A DNA stretch of 64,000 nucleotides from Methylophilaceae bacterium (GCA_018398995.1 CP073759.1:1256311-1320310); one strand, 5' to 3'. Numbered from the stretch's first letter, positions 18,854 to 30,114 are shown. Numbers and translations are program-made. Notes: generated by a model from the letters alone, not told the origin.

Positions 18854-19303
18854 ATGGAAGCGATTAATGAAATACTCAAACGCGCAAAAAAACGGGCCGA
18901 AGACAATAAGCTCGCTTATTCTGGTGCACTGACCCCTACCGAAGCATATGACGTGATGGAAAAAGCAGCACATGCGGTTTTGGTTGATGTGCGTACACAT
19001 GCAGAACTTGCATTGGTTGGTCAAGTGCCTAATGCTATGAATATTGAATGGGCCTTTTATCCTGGCATGGTGGCAAACCCGGATTTTGCCGCGCATTTAG
19101 AAATGCAAGTTGATAAAGAGGCGTTGGTTATCTTTATGTGTCGCACTGGCGGGCGCTCACATCATGCAGCCGCTTTGGCTGCATCTTTGGGGTTTGCAGA
19201 AGCCTACAATATGTTGGAGGGCTTTGAGGGTGAGGCGAATGCTGAGCATCAACGTACCTTAATTAATGGATGGCGTCATGCTGGGCTGCCTTGGCATAAT
19301 TAA
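18854..19303 (+). CDS. Rhodanese-domain sulfurtransferase
   Basis: The 149-residue protein is a single rhodanese domain: VLVDVRTHAELALVGQVPNA near the start and the active-site loop FMCRTGGRS, whose Cys would carry the persulfide. Substrate is unknown. ATG 18854 follows AAGGA directly; ATGs further upstream in the same frame would extend it into the glnA control region. It ends three bases before aroE and is probably cotranscribed with it. Confidence 0.85.
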   Translation: MEAINEILKRAKKRAEDNKLAYSGALTPTEAYDVMEKAAHAVLVDVRTHAELALVGQVPNAMNIEWAFYPGMVANPDFAAHLEMQVDKEALVIFMCRTGGRSHHAAALAASLGFAEAYNMLEGFEGEANAEHQRTLINGWRHAGLPWHN

Positions 19304-19306
19304 AGT

Positions 19307-20131
19307 ATGACAGATAAATATGCGGTATTAGGTCATCCAATTGCGCATAGCAAATCACCGATGATTCATGCTGCGTTTGCAAAACAAACGCATCAAGATA
19401 TTAGTTATGAGGCGATATTGGCGCCGCTAGATGGTTTTGCTGATACGCTGAAGCAATTGGTGGCTGATGGTTATCAAGGTGTGAATGTCACAGTGCCATT
19501 TAAGTTTGAGGCGTTTCAGCTGGCACATCAGCGCAATATGAGTGTGATGAATGCGGAGGCGGCTAATACCTTATTATTTCGTGAAAATGTGATTGTTGCA
19601 GAGAACACGGATGGTGTTGGATTAGTGACCGATATACAGCACAATCTAGCAATTGCTTTGCAGGGAAAGCGTGTGTTGTTGATTGGTGCTGGTGGCGCCG
19701 CACAAGGTGTGGCTGCCGATATTGCTAAGCAATTGCCTAGCGTGTTTGTTGTGGTAAATCGCTCTATTGAAAAGGTTTATACCATGCAGCAAAAAGTGGC
19801 TGCAATAAAAGAGGCGCCTGTTACAACGATTACCGCTTCACTTTTTGAAAGCTTGGGAAGCCAAGCATTTGATATTGTCATTAATGCAACTTCCGCAGGA
19901 TTGACGGATTCTGCCTTACCTATACCCAATGGCATTTTTTCATCGAATACACTGGCGTATGACATGATGTATGGTCGCGAAACACCCTTTTTGCAGCAAG
20001 CGCGCGCTGCTGGTGCAAGGGCGGTAGATGGGTTGGGTATGTTAGTCGAGCAGGCCGCACATGCATTTTACTTGTGGCGCGGCGTGCGCCCTGATACACA
20101 GGCGGTGATTGCACAACTGAGGGCTAACTAA
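19307..20131 (+). CDS. aroE: Shikimate dehydrogenase (NADP+)
   Basis: AroE reduces 3-dehydroshikimate to shikimate. Family marks are YAVLGHPIAHSKSPMIH, NVTVPFKFEAF (catalytic Lys), NTDGVGLVTD, the Rossmann loop LIGAGGAAQGV, and DMMYGRETPFLQQA with GLGMLVEQAAHAF. It has 274 residues, as usual. It is packed between the rhodanese gene and mtgA, whose start immediately follows its stop. Confidence 0.96.
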   Translation: MTDKYAVLGHPIAHSKSPMIHAAFAKQTHQDISYEAILAPLDGFADTLKQLVADGYQGVNVTVPFKFEAFQLAHQRNMSVMNAEAANTLLFRENVIVAENTDGVGLVTDIQHNLAIALQGKRVLLIGAGGAAQGVAADIAKQLPSVFVVVNRSIEKVYTMQQKVAAIKEAPVTTITASLFESLGSQAFDIVINATSAGLTDSALPIPNGIFSSNTLAYDMMYGRETPFLQQARAAGARAVDGLGMLVEQAAHAFYLWRGVRPDTQAVIAQLRAN

Positions 20132-20866
20132 TTGTTAGTTTGGTTCTTTAACGATAAGCCAAATGCAAAGCCGTTGGTTTTTTTGGGTTACGTCAATCGC
20201 CTGATTGTCGTGCTTTTGTTGTGGTTGTTGATATTTAATCTTTGGGTGTTGTTGAATATTGCATGGTGGATTCAGTTTAACCCCTCTTCATCATCATTTA
20301 TGCGTATTCGATTAAGTGAGTTGCGCGCAGAAAATCCAGAGGCAACCATCAAACATGAGTGGGTTGATTATGAAAAAATATCCAAAAATTTAAAGCGCGC
20401 AGTGATTGCCAGTGAAGATGCAAAATTTTTGCAGCACAAAGGCTTTGATTGGCAAGGCATAGAAGCAGCTTATAAAAAGAATATTAAAAAAGGCAAATTG
20501 GTTGCTGGTGGTTCAACGATTACGCAGCAACTGGCTAAAAATATGTTTTTATCTAGTAATCGTTCTTTGTTTAGAAAGGGTGAAGAGGTCATCATCACAA
20601 TCATGCTAGAGAATATCCTAAGCAAACAGCGCATTTATGAAATTTATCTCAACATGATTGAGTGGGGCAATGGTGTGTTTGGGGTAGAGGCGGCCGCACG
20701 TCACTACTACAAAACAGGTGCCCATCATTTAACTGCAACACAGGCGGCAAAATTGGCGGTTATAGTGCCAAATCCTCGCTTTTACGATAAACATCGTTAT
20801 ACCGGCTATATCAATCGACGTACAGCAACAATACAAGCGCGATTATACCAAGTACAGGTGCCGTAA
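20132..20866 (+). CDS. mtgA: Monofunctional peptidoglycan glycosyltransferase
   Basis: MtgA polymerises lipid II glycan strands without a transpeptidase. After one N-terminal membrane helix (about 16-46) comes a lone GT51 domain: ASEDAKFLQHKGFDW with the catalytic Glu, GGSTITQQLAKNMFL, and EIYLNMIEWGNGVFG. It has 244 residues. The TTG start at 20132 begins on the base after the aroE stop; aroE-mtgA linkage is common in betaproteobacteria. It complements PBP1A encoded earlier in the window. Confidence 0.95.
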   Translation: MLVWFFNDKPNAKPLVFLGYVNRLIVVLLLWLLIFNLWVLLNIAWWIQFNPSSSSFMRIRLSELRAENPEATIKHEWVDYEKISKNLKRAVIASEDAKFLQHKGFDWQGIEAAYKKNIKKGKLVAGGSTITQQLAKNMFLSSNRSLFRKGEEVIITIMLENILSKQRIYEIYLNMIEWGNGVFGVEAAARHYYKTGAHHLTATQAAKLAVIVPNPRFYDKHRYTGYINRRTATIQARLYQVQVP

Positions 20867-21343
20867 ATGGACTGGTATTGGTTGCTTGTTGTGTTGTTGG
20901 TTGTTACAGGATTTATTGGATTATTAGTCCCTATCTTGCCAGGTATTGTGTTAATTTTTTGTGGCTTATTGCTAGCCGCTTGGATAGACGATTTCTCGCG
21001 TGTGAGTCAAACGAGCATGATCATAATCGGGGTGATCGCATTATTGGCATGGTTAGTTGATTTCTTTGGGTCCTATTTAACCGCCAAAAAAGCCAATGCG
21101 AGTAAGCTGGCGCTTTATGGCACACTCATTGGTGCGGTAGTTGGAATTGTTGGCGGTATTGTCGGTTTGATAATCGGGCCCATTGTTGGCGCTGTAATTG
21201 GTGAATTGATTGCGCGTAACCATTCGGCAGATGTGGCGCGAGTAGGATTTGCTGCTGGTTTAGGGTTTGTGGTGGCATTGATACTTAAGCTCATATTAGC
21301 GCTTATTATTATGGTGATGTTTACCTATCTATATTTCTCATAA
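20867..21343 (+). CDS. DUF456 family membrane protein
   Basis: The 158-residue protein is almost all membrane segments: helices near 4-38, 48-70 and 80-116 (rich in Gly, with GGIVGLIIGPIVGAVIGE) and 128-155. LLVPILPGIVLIF is characteristic of DUF456. The glycine-rich segment resembles glycine-zipper proteins. Function is unknown. It begins directly after the mtgA stop and is the last gene of the cluster. Confidence 0.85.
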   Translation: MDWYWLLVVLLVVTGFIGLLVPILPGIVLIFCGLLLAAWIDDFSRVSQTSMIIIGVIALLAWLVDFFGSYLTAKKANASKLALYGTLIGAVVGIVGGIVGLIIGPIVGAVIGELIARNHSADVARVGFAAGLGFVVALILKLILALIIMVMFTYLYFS

Positions 21344-21453
21344 TCTGCCAATCAATTAAGTGAGGCTGGTTCCTCGCTTTTTTCCAGCAATGGATATGTT
21401 CTATTGACAATTAAGCTTTAGCTGAGTAATTAATTTGGCTAAGGATAACGTGA

Positions 21454-22275
21454 ATGGACGAATTTTTTGAGCAAGCGCATCATATGCCGATGCAGCCCAA
21501 AGTGGTGCAAGAGGTTATGCAGTTGTTACATGCTGATGATGTGGATATTAAACCCTTAGCCGATAAAATTCATCATGATCAAGTGCTGTGCGCGCGCGTG
21601 TTGTGCTTGTCAAATGCCGCTTATTTTGGGTTTAGTCGCAAGATTGGTAGGATAGAAGAAGCCATCTCTTTAATTGGATTGGCAAGGTTAGAAGCACTAG
21701 TCGTCGCCTCAGGTGTAACATCCGCCTTTTCAGGGGTGCCGGGTGTAAATTTAACCCAATTTTGGCAACATAGTTTGATTACCGCCAGTATTGCTAGACA
21801 GCTTGCAACGACATTGCGCTTGCAGTCAGATACTGCTTATATAGCAGGCTTAATGCACAGAATTGGTCAATTACCGATGTATATGGCTTATCCGCAAGCT
21901 GCTGCTGATATTGAGATTGCTTGCGCGGGTCAAAGTGTCCTAACGCGTCATCAAGTTGAACAAGCTATTTTAGGCGTCGATCATCATATAGTTGGCGAAC
22001 AATTGGCAAAACATTGGCATTTTCCTGAAGTAATCTCAAATGTGGTTCGTTACTATACCGATCCACTAAACGAGCATGCCGCTGATATAGCTGCTGTCGT
22101 TTATGCGGCAGTCCATATCGCCTCTGGTTTGGATGCTGATCAACAGCCCTTACTCACTGCGGCAACCTTACACACAGATGTCGCTACTAAGTTAGGCTTG
22201 GAAGATGGCGCTGCTTTAGCAGAGCACATTGTGTCTTATCGCGTATTTGTAGCAGAAGCAAAAGCTTATCTATAA
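21454..22275 (+). CDS. HDOD domain protein
   Basis: The 273-residue protein is a single HDOD domain, a relative of HD phosphohydrolases that lacks most metal ligands and occurs in signalling proteins. Typical segments are MPMQPKVVQEVMQLL, VLCARVLCLSNAAYFG, ISLIGLARLEALVVASG and YIAGLMHRIGQLPM, where HR replaces the HD seen in active relatives. No partner domain is attached. It stands alone between DUF456 and the convergent uvrA. Its target is unknown. Confidence 0.85.
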   Translation: MDEFFEQAHHMPMQPKVVQEVMQLLHADDVDIKPLADKIHHDQVLCARVLCLSNAAYFGFSRKIGRIEEAISLIGLARLEALVVASGVTSAFSGVPGVNLTQFWQHSLITASIARQLATTLRLQSDTAYIAGLMHRIGQLPMYMAYPQAAADIEIACAGQSVLTRHQVEQAILGVDHHIVGEQLAKHWHFPEVISNVVRYYTDPLNEHAADIAAVVYAAVHIASGLDADQQPLLTAATLHTDVATKLGLEDGAALAEHIVSYRVFVAEAKAYL

Positions 22276-22317
22276 ATTGCCCGTATATTCAACAGGCATT
22301 AACTGACATTGTGTGCC

Positions 22318-25134
22318 TTATTTGAGCATTTCTTTAAGATATTGACCCGTATAGCTAGCAGGATTATCGGCCACTTGCTCAGGCGTGCCTTCTGCAATCA
22401 CCATGCCGCCACCATCACCACCTTCTGGGCCCATATCAATAATCCAGTCAGCTGTTTTAATCACATCTAAATTATGTTCAATAATGACAATTGTATTACC
22501 TGCGTCGCGTAAGCGATGAATCACATCTAGCAATAATTGAATATCCGCAAAATGTAAACCAGTGGTTGGCTCATCTAAAATATAAAGTGTGCGACCTGTA
22601 TCACGTTTACTCAGCTCCAAAGCCAGCTTGACACGCTGTGCTTCGCCGCCTGATAGGGTTGTTGCGCTTTGACCTAATGTAATATAACCCAAACCAACAT
22701 CTAATAAGGTTTTGAGTTTTCTCGCAATGGTTGGTTGTGCGCTAAAAAAGGTATACGCTTGCTCAACTGTCAGCTCTAAAATTTCACGAATATTTTTACC
22801 TTTGAAATGAATTTCCAACGTTTCCCGATTATAGCGATGACCTTTACACACATCACAAGGCACATAAACATCGGGCAAGAAGTGCATTTCAACGCGGATT
22901 ACACCATCACCTTGGCAGGCCTCACAGCGACCCCCTTTTACGTTAAATGAGTATCGACCTGGACCGTAACCCCGTGCTCGACTTTCAGGCATAGCAGCAA
23001 ATAAATCACGAATTGGTGTGAATAAACCGGTATAAGTTGCAGGGTTGGAACGTGGTGTGCGCCCGATTGGACTTTGGTCTACATCAACGACCTTGTCAAA
23101 AAAAGCCAATCCTTCAATACTGCTGTGGGCGGCTGGTTCGGCATTGCTGCGATACAAATGTTGTGCAACCGCACGGTAAAGCGTGTCATTGATGAGTGTT
23201 GATTTTCCACTGCCTGAAACGCCCGTAATACAACTGAGCAAGCCGACAGGAATTTTTACAGAAACATCACGTAAATTATTACCAGTTGCATGATTGAGTG
23301 CTATCCAACGTGCAGGGTCAGGTTTTGTGCGTGCTTTTTTATAGATAATTTGCTTTTTACCACTTAAATATTGGCCTGTTAGCGATTTAGGATTGGCTAA
23401 TACTTCAGCTGGTGTGCCTTCTGCCACAATGGCACCACCATGTTCACCAGCGCCAGGACCAATATCGATTACATAGTCAGCCGTCATAATCGCATCTTGA
23501 TCATGTTCGACCACAATCACACTGTTACCAATATCGCGTAGACGTTTAAGTGTTTCTAGCAGTCTGTCATTGTCACGTTGATGCAGGCCGATAGAAGGCT
23601 CGTCTAATACATACATGACACCTGTTAAGCCGCTACCAATTTGGCTAGCTAATCGAATACGCTGCGCTTCTCCGCCTGATAATGTTTCTGCGGAGCGGGA
23701 CAGTGATAAATACTCTAAGCCAACATTGATTAGAAACTTTAGACGGTTGCCAATCTCTTTCACAATTTTATCGGCAATGGCTAACTTCGAGCCTTCTAAT
23801 GCCAACGTATCAAAAAAAGTATGGGCATGTTTCAATGGCAATTCACAGACTTGATGAATATTTTTGTCACCGACTTTGACGTGACGCGCCTCACGACGCA
23901 AACGCGTGCCGTTACAATCAGGACAGCTGGAAACATTAATGTATTTGGCAAGTTCATCTCGCACAGCCGATGAGTCGCTTTCACGATAGCGGCGCTGCAT
24001 ATTGTTTAAAATGCCTTCAAAGGAATGCGATTTGGTAAAAAAAGTACCGCGCTCATTAATGTATTTAAAGGCGATTTGTTCTTTACCAGAACCGTTGAGC
24101 AGCACATGTTTGACTTCTGGCGTAAGCTCTTCAAATGCCGTTTCTAAATCAAATCCATAGTGGGTGGCTAAGCTGGATAGCATTTGAAAGTAGAATTGAT
24201 TACGCTTATCCCAACCTTTAATTGCGCCACTAGCGAGTGATAATGTCGGAAAAGCAACCACACGTGCAGGGTCAAAGAAATTGACGCTACCCAAACCGTC
24301 GCAGGTTGGACAAGCGCCTAATGGACTGTTAAAACTAAATAAACGTGGTTCTAATTCTGCGAGTGAGTAATCACACACTGGGCAAGAAAATTTGGCAGAA
24401 AACAGATGTTCTTTATCGGTATCCATTTCTAATGCAATGGCTTTGCCATCTGCTAGTCGCAATGCAGTTTCAAAACTTTCTGCAATACGCTGTTTCATAT
24501 CAAGACGTATTTTTAAGCGATCAATAACGACATCAACATTGTGTTTGGTTGTTTTTGCTAGCTGTGGTAACGCATCAATTTCATAAATTTTGCCATCTAC
24601 ACGCAGACGCACAAAGCCCTGGGCTTTTAGATCATCAAATAAATCTAGCTGCTCACCTTTACGGTTAGACACCACTGGCGCCAAAATCATCAGTTTGGTT
24701 TCTTCAGGCAGTTTTAAAATAGCATCTACCATTTGGCTCACCGTCTGTGCTTCAAGCTTGATGCCGTGTTCAGGACACTCGGGGTCACCAGCGCGCGCAT
24801 ACAGTAAGCGCAAGTAATCATGAATTTCTGTCACGGTGCCGACAGTAGAGCGCGGATTGTGAGAAGTCGATTTTTGTTCGATAGAGATGGCTGGCGACAA
24901 GCCTTCAATTAAATCGACATCTGGTTTATCCATGCGCGCTAAAAATTGTCGTGCATATGCAGAGAGACTTTCAACGTAACGTCGTTGGCCTTCTGCATAC
25001 AGCGTATCGAACGCCAGAGATGATTTGCCAGATCCCGATAAGCCTGTAATAACAACGAGTTGATTACGTGGAATATCGAGAGAAATGTTTTTTAAGTTGT
25101 GGGTGCGAGCACCGCGAATTTTAATAAATTCCAT
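22318..25134 (-). CDS. uvrA: Excinuclease ABC subunit UvrA
   Basis: UvrA is the damage-recognition ATPase of nucleotide excision repair, acting as a dimer with UvrB. There are two ABC modules: Walker [13 protein letters not shown] near the N-terminus and [12 protein letters not shown] in the second half, two signature motifs ([12 protein letters not shown] and [12 protein letters not shown]) and zinc-finger cysteines ([23 protein letters not shown]). The start at [16 protein letters not shown] fits the family; the frame is open 25 codons further. I saw no clear LexA box in the short gap before the divergent transporter. Confidence 0.97.
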   Translation of the reverse strand: MEFIKIRGARTHNLKNISLDIPRNQLVVITGLSGSGKSSLAFDTLYAEGQRRYVESLSAYARQFLARMDKPDVDLIEGLSPAISIEQKSTSHNPRSTVGTVTEIHDYLRLLYARAGDPECPEHGIKLEAQTVSQMVDAILKLPEETKLMILAPVVSNRKGEQLDLFDDLKAQGFVRLRVDGKIYEIDALPQLAKTTKHNVDVVIDRLKIRLDMKQRIAESFETALRLADGKAIALEMDTDKEHLFSAKFSCPVCDYSLAELEPRLFSFNSPLGACPTCDGLGSVNFFDPARVVAFPTLSLASGAIKGWDKRNQFYFQMLSSLATHYGFDLETAFEELTPEVKHVLLNGSGKEQIAFKYINERGTFFTKSHSFEGILNNMQRRYRESDSSAVRDELAKYINVSSCPDCNGTRLRREARHVKVGDKNIHQVCELPLKHAHTFFDTLALEGSKLAIADKIVKEIGNRLKFLINVGLEYLSLSRSAETLSGGEAQRIRLASQIGSGLTGVMYVLDEPSIGLHQRDNDRLLETLKRLRDIGNSVIVVEHDQDAIMTADYVIDIGPGAGEHGGAIVAEGTPAEVLANPKSLTGQYLSGKKQIIYKKARTKPDPARWIALNHATGNNLRDVSVKIPVGLLSCITGVSGSGKSTLINDTLYRAVAQHLYRSNAEPAAHSSIEGLAFFDKVVDVDQSPIGRTPRSNPATYTGLFTPIRDLFAAMPESRARGYGPGRYSFNVKGGRCEACQGDGVIRVEMHFLPDVYVPCDVCKGHRYNRETLEIHFKGKNIREILELTVEQAYTFFSAQPTIARKLKTLLDVGLGYITLGQSATTLSGGEAQRVKLALELSKRDTGRTLYILDEPTTGLHFADIQLLLDVIHRLRDAGNTIVIIEHNLDVIKTADWIIDMGPEGGDGGGMVIAEGTPEQVADNPASYTGQYLKEMLK

Positions 25135-25203
25135 CATTGCTTTAACTAAAAATTGGGGCAACCTGCTAATATACGCAATTATTTTGATTTCAGCTAAGGT
25201 TTC

Positions 25204-26598
25204 ATGCAAATTTCTGAAAAGATGTCTTCAGCAGAGCAACGCGCTACCATCAGTTTAGCCGCAATTTATGGCTTACGCATGCTTGGCATGTTCTTAATCC
25301 TGCCGATTTTTGCCATTTATGCACAAACATTAGAAGGGGGTCAAGACAGCACCATGGTTGGTTTGGCGCTTGGTGCTTATGGCTTGACACAGGTTTTATT
25401 ACAGTTACCGTTTGGTATTGCAAGCGATAAATACGGACGTAAAAAAGTCATCTATGTTGGCATGTTGATTTTTGTGATTGGTAGCGTGGTTGCTGCCATG
25501 GGCAACGATATTATCACTGTCATTATTGGACGGGCAATTCAAGGTGCGGGTGCCGTTTCTGCCGTTGTGATGGCATTGGTTGCCGACTCAACAAGAGAAG
25601 AGCACCGCACTAAGGCGATGGCAACTATCGGTGGCACCATCGGGGTGACTTTCGCATTATCATTGGTTGCAGGACCTCTACTCAATGAGTCTATTGGGGT
25701 GCCAGGTATCTTTTGGATGACTGCAATTTTGTCTATCTTTGCTATCGGAGTTGTTAAGTTTTTGGTGCCTGATCCCGTCAATAGTCATTTTCATTCCGAC
25801 ACCGAAACAGCGCCAGATAAAATTAAAGAAGTACTCAGTAATAGCCAACTATTGCGCCTCAATTTTGGTGCGTTTAGTTTGCATGCGGCGCAAATGGCGA
25901 TGTTTGTTGTGGTGCCTTTTGCGTTAAAAGAAACCAGTGGCATGAGTGAGAATCAACATTGGCTGGTCTATTTGCCAGTGTTAACGGTCTCTTTTATCAT
26001 GATGTTGCCTGCCATTATTTATGGCGAAAAATACGCAAAATTAAAACCAGTATTTATTGGCGCGGTTGCCACCATGTTGTTTGCACAATTGTTATTTGCC
26101 GCCAATATTCACCATTTTTGGGGCGTGGTTACTGCGCTGTTTTTCTATTTTTTGGCATTTAATTTATTAGAGGCCACCCTGCCTTCTTTAATTTCTAAAA
26201 TGGCGCCTGCCGCGTCTAAAGGAACAGCCATTGGTGTGCACAATACCGCTCAATCACTCGGTATTTTTATTGGTGCGGTTGTTGGTGGTTTCTTGTCAGG
26301 TCATTATGGGTTTTCTAGTGTTTTTGTATTTTGTTCGGTGCTAATGGGCATTTGGTTAATCTCTGCTTTTGGGATGAAAACACCCCCTAGCGTTAAAACA
26401 AAGATGTATCATGTTGAAGCATTGGGCGAAAAACAGGCGACAACATTGAAACAATCCGTAGAAAGCATGCTGGGTGTGGAAGAGGTGGCTGTATTGGCGC
26501 AAGAAAGTACTTTAATTGTTAAAATTAATAATCAACAAACGGTTGAAGCGCAACTTGCAATAGAGCAAAATATATTGAAATTGATAGGGGGTAAATAA
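25204..26598 (+). CDS. MFS transporter with C-terminal YAM domain, YajR-like
   Basis: A 464-residue major facilitator with 12 predicted helices; motif A in the loop after helix 2 is [16 protein letters not shown]. Beyond the transporter, about 70 C-terminal residues ([19 protein letters not shown] and onward) form a soluble ferredoxin-like piece like the YAM domain of E. coli YajR. The substrate of YajR itself is uncertain. It is divergent from uvrA, and its stop overlaps the ssb start (TAATG). Confidence 0.8.
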   Translation: MQISEKMSSAEQRATISLAAIYGLRMLGMFLILPIFAIYAQTLEGGQDSTMVGLALGAYGLTQVLLQLPFGIASDKYGRKKVIYVGMLIFVIGSVVAAMGNDIITVIIGRAIQGAGAVSAVVMALVADSTREEHRTKAMATIGGTIGVTFALSLVAGPLLNESIGVPGIFWMTAILSIFAIGVVKFLVPDPVNSHFHSDTETAPDKIKEVLSNSQLLRLNFGAFSLHAAQMAMFVVVPFALKETSGMSENQHWLVYLPVLTVSFIMMLPAIIYGEKYAKLKPVFIGAVATMLFAQLLFAANIHHFWGVVTALFFYFLAFNLLEATLPSLISKMAPAASKGTAIGVHNTAQSLGIFIGAVVGGFLSGHYGFSSVFVFCSVLMGIWLISAFGMKTPPSVKTKMYHVEALGEKQATTLKQSVESMLGVEEVAVLAQESTLIVKINNQQTVEAQLAIEQNILKLIGGK

Positions 26599-27095
26599 TG
26601 GCATCAGTCAATAAAGTGATATTAGTGGGTAATTTAGGGCGCGATCCAGAAGTCCGTTATATGCCTAATGGAGAAGCTGTTTGTAATTTTAGTATTGCCA
26701 CAACTGAAAACTGGAAAGACAAAAGCGGCGTAAAGCAAGAAAAAACAGAATGGCACAACATTGTGATGTATCGGCGTTTAGCAGAAATTGCTGGCGAATA
26801 TTTAAAAAAAGGCCGTCCAGTGTATGTAGAAGGTCGTCTGCAAACCCGTAAGTGGGAAAAAGACGGCGTAACGCGCTACTCAACAGAAATTATTGGTGAC
26901 CAAATGCAAATGCTTGGCACTAAGGGTGATGGTGGTGGTGCTAGCTATGATGGTGGGCAAGATAGTCCACCTGAGGATTATAACCAAGCGCCTCCAAGTG
27001 AAGCCGCTAGCAAGCCAATAACCCAGCCAGCATCTTCAACGGCTGCAGGCGGGGGTGCGGCGTTTGATAATTTTGATGACGATATTCCGTTTTAA
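26598..27095 (+). CDS. ssb: Single-stranded DNA-binding protein
   Basis: SSB coats single-stranded DNA and recruits repair and replication proteins by its acidic tip. The OB fold spans about residues 1-110 ([20 protein letters not shown]), followed by a Gly/Pro/Ala-rich linker and the conserved tip DDDIPF. It has 165 residues. The start overlaps the MFS stop by one base, so translation may be coupled. The uvrA/MFS/ssb neighbourhood is common in proteobacteria. Confidence 0.97.
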   Translation: MASVNKVILVGNLGRDPEVRYMPNGEAVCNFSIATTENWKDKSGVKQEKTEWHNIVMYRRLAEIAGEYLKKGRPVYVEGRLQTRKWEKDGVTRYSTEIIGDQMQMLGTKGDGGGASYDGGQDSPPEDYNQAPPSEAASKPITQPASSTAAGGGAAFDNFDDDIPF

Positions 27096-27113
27096 GCTTT
27101 TATCCATTTGATG

Positions 27114-27141
27114 AAAAGGCCTTCTATTGAAGGCCTTTTTT
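27114..27141 (+). terminator. Intrinsic terminator of ssb
   Basis: AAAAGGCCTTC and GAAGGCCTTTTTT pair around a TATT loop, giving an 11-bp stem ending in a T-run. Confidence 0.92.
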
Positions 27142-27251
27142 ATGGCTGTTGTTGTTTTGTGTATTTGCTAGCCTAAATACTTGAATAGATTAACCAATTG
27201 GGTTACATCAGTTATAATCTCGCTTTTGATTAATGTAAACTATTAACCTTT

Positions 27252-27524
27252 ATGCCAATTTATGATTTCAAATGCACTGAATGCGGTTATCAAGATGAGG
27301 TGGTGCGCAAAATGAGTGACGCAAGCACAATGGATTGCCCAAGCTGCAAACAAGCGACATTTTCTAAAATGTTATCAGCGCCAACTTTTCAGTTGAACGG
27401 AACAGGTTGGTATGCCACAGACTTTAAAGATAAACCTAAAGCAACAGCTAAAATGACACCTGAAAAAACAGCAGAAGCGCCAGCTGTTACTCACGCTAGT
27501 GCCGATACGGTGACCACGAAATGA
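27252..27524 (+). CDS. FmdB-type zinc ribbon protein
   Basis: A 90-residue protein with two CxxC knuckles (CTECG and CPSCK) in the first 38 residues, the FmdB/CxxC_CxxC_SSSS zinc-ribbon pattern, then a Lys/Thr/Ala-rich tail. These proteins are described as putative regulators, but function is not established. It leads an apparent operon with the DUF502 protein, aspS, mrr and apt; a TATAAT hexamer lies at 27213-27218. Confidence 0.85.
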   Translation: MPIYDFKCTECGYQDEVVRKMSDASTMDCPSCKQATFSKMLSAPTFQLNGTGWYATDFKDKPKATAKMTPEKTAEAPAVTHASADTVTTK

Positions 27525-27549
27525 TCACTTTGATAACCGCTTTAATTTG

Positions 27550-28194
27550 ATGAAAAAATACTTTATTACAGGTTTGCTGGTATTGGTGCCCGTTGTGATT
27601 ACTTTTTGGGTGCTGAGCGCACTTATTCATACCATGGATCAAAGTTTATTATTGCTACCCGAAGAGTGGCAACCACAGCAGTTATTTGGATTTAGCATGG
27701 TAGGATTGGGTGCTATTTTGACAGTCTTGGGTATTTTCTTGATGGGACTTATTGCGACCAATATTTTTGGGCAGCAACTCATCTTGTTATGGGAGGCAGT
27801 ACTGTCACGCGTGCCAGTGGTAAAATCCATTTATGCGAGTGTGAAGCAAGTTTCTGATACTATTTTTTCAGATTCTGGCAATGCTTTTCGTAAAGCCTTA
27901 TTAATTGAGTTTCCGCACAAAGGTGCATGGACCATTGCTTTTTTAACTGGTCAGCCAGGTGGTGATGTGAGTAATCACTTACTAGGTGATTACGTGAGTG
28001 TTTATGTACCAACAACGCCAAACCCAACTGGGGGCTATTTTTTGATGATAGAAAGAAAAGATGTGATAGAGCTTGATATGAGCGTTGATCAAGCCTTGAA
28101 ATACATTATTAGCATGGGTACTGTGGTGCCGGAAATTAAATCAGTAGTCAATGCCAAATTAGCGAAAAAAGCCAAACAATCCAAAACAATTTAA
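27550..28194 (+). CDS. DUF502 family membrane protein
   Basis: The 214-residue protein begins MKKYFITGLLVLVPVVITFW (helix about 5-27) and has a second helix near 50-80. The following soluble part has VKSIYASVKQVSDTIF and FPHKGAWTIAFLTG, typical DUF502 features. Function is unknown. It stands between fmdB and aspS, a well-conserved order in betaproteobacteria. ATG 27550 is chosen over the adjacent TTG. Confidence 0.88.
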   Translation: MKKYFITGLLVLVPVVITFWVLSALIHTMDQSLLLLPEEWQPQQLFGFSMVGLGAILTVLGIFLMGLIATNIFGQQLILLWEAVLSRVPVVKSIYASVKQVSDTIFSDSGNAFRKALLIEFPHKGAWTIAFLTGQPGGDVSNHLLGDYVSVYVPTTPNPTGGYFLMIERKDVIELDMSVDQALKYIISMGTVVPEIKSVVNAKLAKKAKQSKTI

Positions 28195-28221
28195 CTTAAA
28201 TAAATAGATCAAAACATTATG

Positions 28222-30006
28222 ATGCGTACACATTACTGCGGCCATGTAAACCGCGAACTTATCGGACAAACTGTTACCCTTTGTGGTTGGGCGCATCGCC
28301 GTCGCGATCACGGTGGCGTGATTTTTATTGATTTGCGCGACCGTGAAGGCATGGCGCAAATCGTCATTGATCCAGACACCAAAGAAGCCTTTGCCATTGC
28401 CGAATCTGTGCGTAATGAGTTTGTGTTAAAAGTCACTTGTAAAGTGCGTGCGCGTCCAGAAGGTACGGTTAATAAAAATATTCCTACCGGCGAAGTAGAG
28501 ATGTTAGCCAGTGAGATTGAAATTTTAAATCCATCACTCACGCCACCATTTATGTTAGATGACGACACTTTGACGGAAACAGTGCGTTTGCAACATCGCT
28601 ATATTGATTTGCGTCGCCCAGTGATGCAAGAGAATATGAAATTGCGTTATCGCGTTTCAAAAGTGATTCGTGATTTCTTAGATGAACATGGCTTTATCGA
28701 GGTCGAAACACCCATGTTGAATCGCAGTACCCCAGAAGGTGCGCGGGATTACTTGGTGCCATCACGTATTCATCATGGTGAGTTTTTTGCTTTACCACAA
28801 TCACCACAGTTATTTAAACAGCTATTGATGGTAGCGGGTTTTGATCGCTACTTTCAAATCACCAAATGCTTCCGCGACGAAGATTTGCGTGCAGACCGTC
28901 AGCCAGAATTTACCCAAATTGATTTGGAAACTTCATTTTTAGAAGAAAACGACATCATGACCTTGGTCGAAGAGATGATTCGCCAGATGTTGAAAAAAGT
29001 ACAAAATGTCGATTTGCCAGCCGAATTTCCACGCATGCCATATGCCGAAGCCATGAGCCGTTATGGCTCAGATAAGCCAGATATGCGTGTTACATTAGAA
29101 ATCACTGAACTTTCAGATGTGATGAAAGATGTCGATTTTAAAGTGTTCTCAGGCCCAGCCAATAGCGACAACGGTCGTGTAGCCGCGATTCGTGTACCGA
29201 ACGGCGCTGAAATTAGCCGTAAAGAAATTGATGCTTATACTGAGTTTGTTAAAATTTATGGCGCAAAAGGTTTGGCTTACATCAAGGTCAATGATGTGAC
29301 GCAATTAAACGAAGAAGGCTTACAAAGCCCTATTGTAAAAAACATTCACGAAACCGCATTAAAAGCCATTATGGAACGCACAGGCGCGCAAAATGGCGAC
29401 ATTATTTTCTTTGGTGCCGATACCACTAAAATTGTCAACGAAGCATTAGGCGCATTACGTCAAAAAGTCGGTCATGATAAAGGACATGTCGATGGTCGCC
29501 GATGGGCGCCATTATGGGTGTTTGATTTTCCCATGTTTGAACGTGATGAAGAAAATGACCGATGGAATGCATTGCATCATCCATTCACCAGTCCAAAAGA
29601 TGGCCATGAAGACTTATTAGCAACAGACCCAGGCGCGTGTTTATCAAAAGCTTATGACATGGTATTAAACGGTTGGGAAGTCGGCGGCGGTTCTGTTCGT
29701 ATTCATAAACAAGCCGTGCAATCTAAAGTATTTGACGCGCTTAAGATTAGCAAACAAGAAGCAGAAGAAAAATTCGGCTTCTTGCTCGAAGCATTACAGT
29801 ATGGCGCGCCACCACATGGCGGCTTAGCCTTTGGTTTAGATCGTTTGGTCACCTTAATGACGGGTGCAGAATCCATCCGCGATGTGATTGCCTTCCCCAA
29901 AACACAAAAAGCACAATGTTTGATGACACATGCGCCGAGCGCGGTGGATGAGAAGCAACTTCGCGAGTTACACATTCGCGTCCGCACTCAAAATACGGTG
30001 GGTTAA
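28222..30006 (+). CDS. aspS: Aspartyl-tRNA synthetase
   Basis: AspS charges tRNA-Asp; betaproteobacterial enzymes are often non-discriminating and also act on tRNA-Asn. The N-terminal OB-fold anticodon-binding domain ([20 protein letters not shown]) is followed by the class II core with RYIDLRRP (motif 1), [18 protein letters not shown] (motif 2), the bacterial GAD insertion and [10 protein letters not shown] (motif 3). About 594 residues is full length. The mrr gene follows. Confidence 0.97.
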   Translation: MRTHYCGHVNRELIGQTVTLCGWAHRRRDHGGVIFIDLRDREGMAQIVIDPDTKEAFAIAESVRNEFVLKVTCKVRARPEGTVNKNIPTGEVEMLASEIEILNPSLTPPFMLDDDTLTETVRLQHRYIDLRRPVMQENMKLRYRVSKVIRDFLDEHGFIEVETPMLNRSTPEGARDYLVPSRIHHGEFFALPQSPQLFKQLLMVAGFDRYFQITKCFRDEDLRADRQPEFTQIDLETSFLEENDIMTLVEEMIRQMLKKVQNVDLPAEFPRMPYAEAMSRYGSDKPDMRVTLEITELSDVMKDVDFKVFSGPANSDNGRVAAIRVPNGAEISRKEIDAYTEFVKIYGAKGLAYIKVNDVTQLNEEGLQSPIVKNIHETALKAIMERTGAQNGDIIFFGADTTKIVNEALGALRQKVGHDKGHVDGRRWAPLWVFDFPMFERDEENDRWNALHHPFTSPKDGHEDLLATDPGACLSKAYDMVLNGWEVGGGSVRIHKQAVQSKVFDALKISKQEAEEKFGFLLEALQYGAPPHGGLAFGLDRLVTLMTGAESIRDVIAFPKTQKAQCLMTHAPSAVDEKQLRELHIRVRTQNTVG

Positions 30007-30034
30007 AATGCACTCACTTCACGATAACGTCGTT

Positions 30035-30075
30035 ACATCCGCGTGCCGTACTAATCGTACTGTCTACGCGGATGT
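30035..30075. repeat. 10-bp inverted repeat between aspS and mrr
   Basis: ACATCCGCGT (30035-30044) and ACGCGGATGT (30066-30075) are perfect complements around a 21-base loop that has its own GTAC pair. Flanking near-repeats (CACGATAAC and CGTGATAAC) lie at about 30020 and 30091. It has no T-run, and could be a junction scar or an RNA hairpin. Confidence 0.6.
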
Positions 30076-30114
30076 GTCTTGTTCTCGACTCGTGATAACA
30101 TTTTAGGACTTTAA

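Noticed and set aside
22318-25203. LexA box for uvrA or the divergent transporter
   Set aside because: I found no CTG-N10-CAG type site in the short gap, so SOS control is not claimed.
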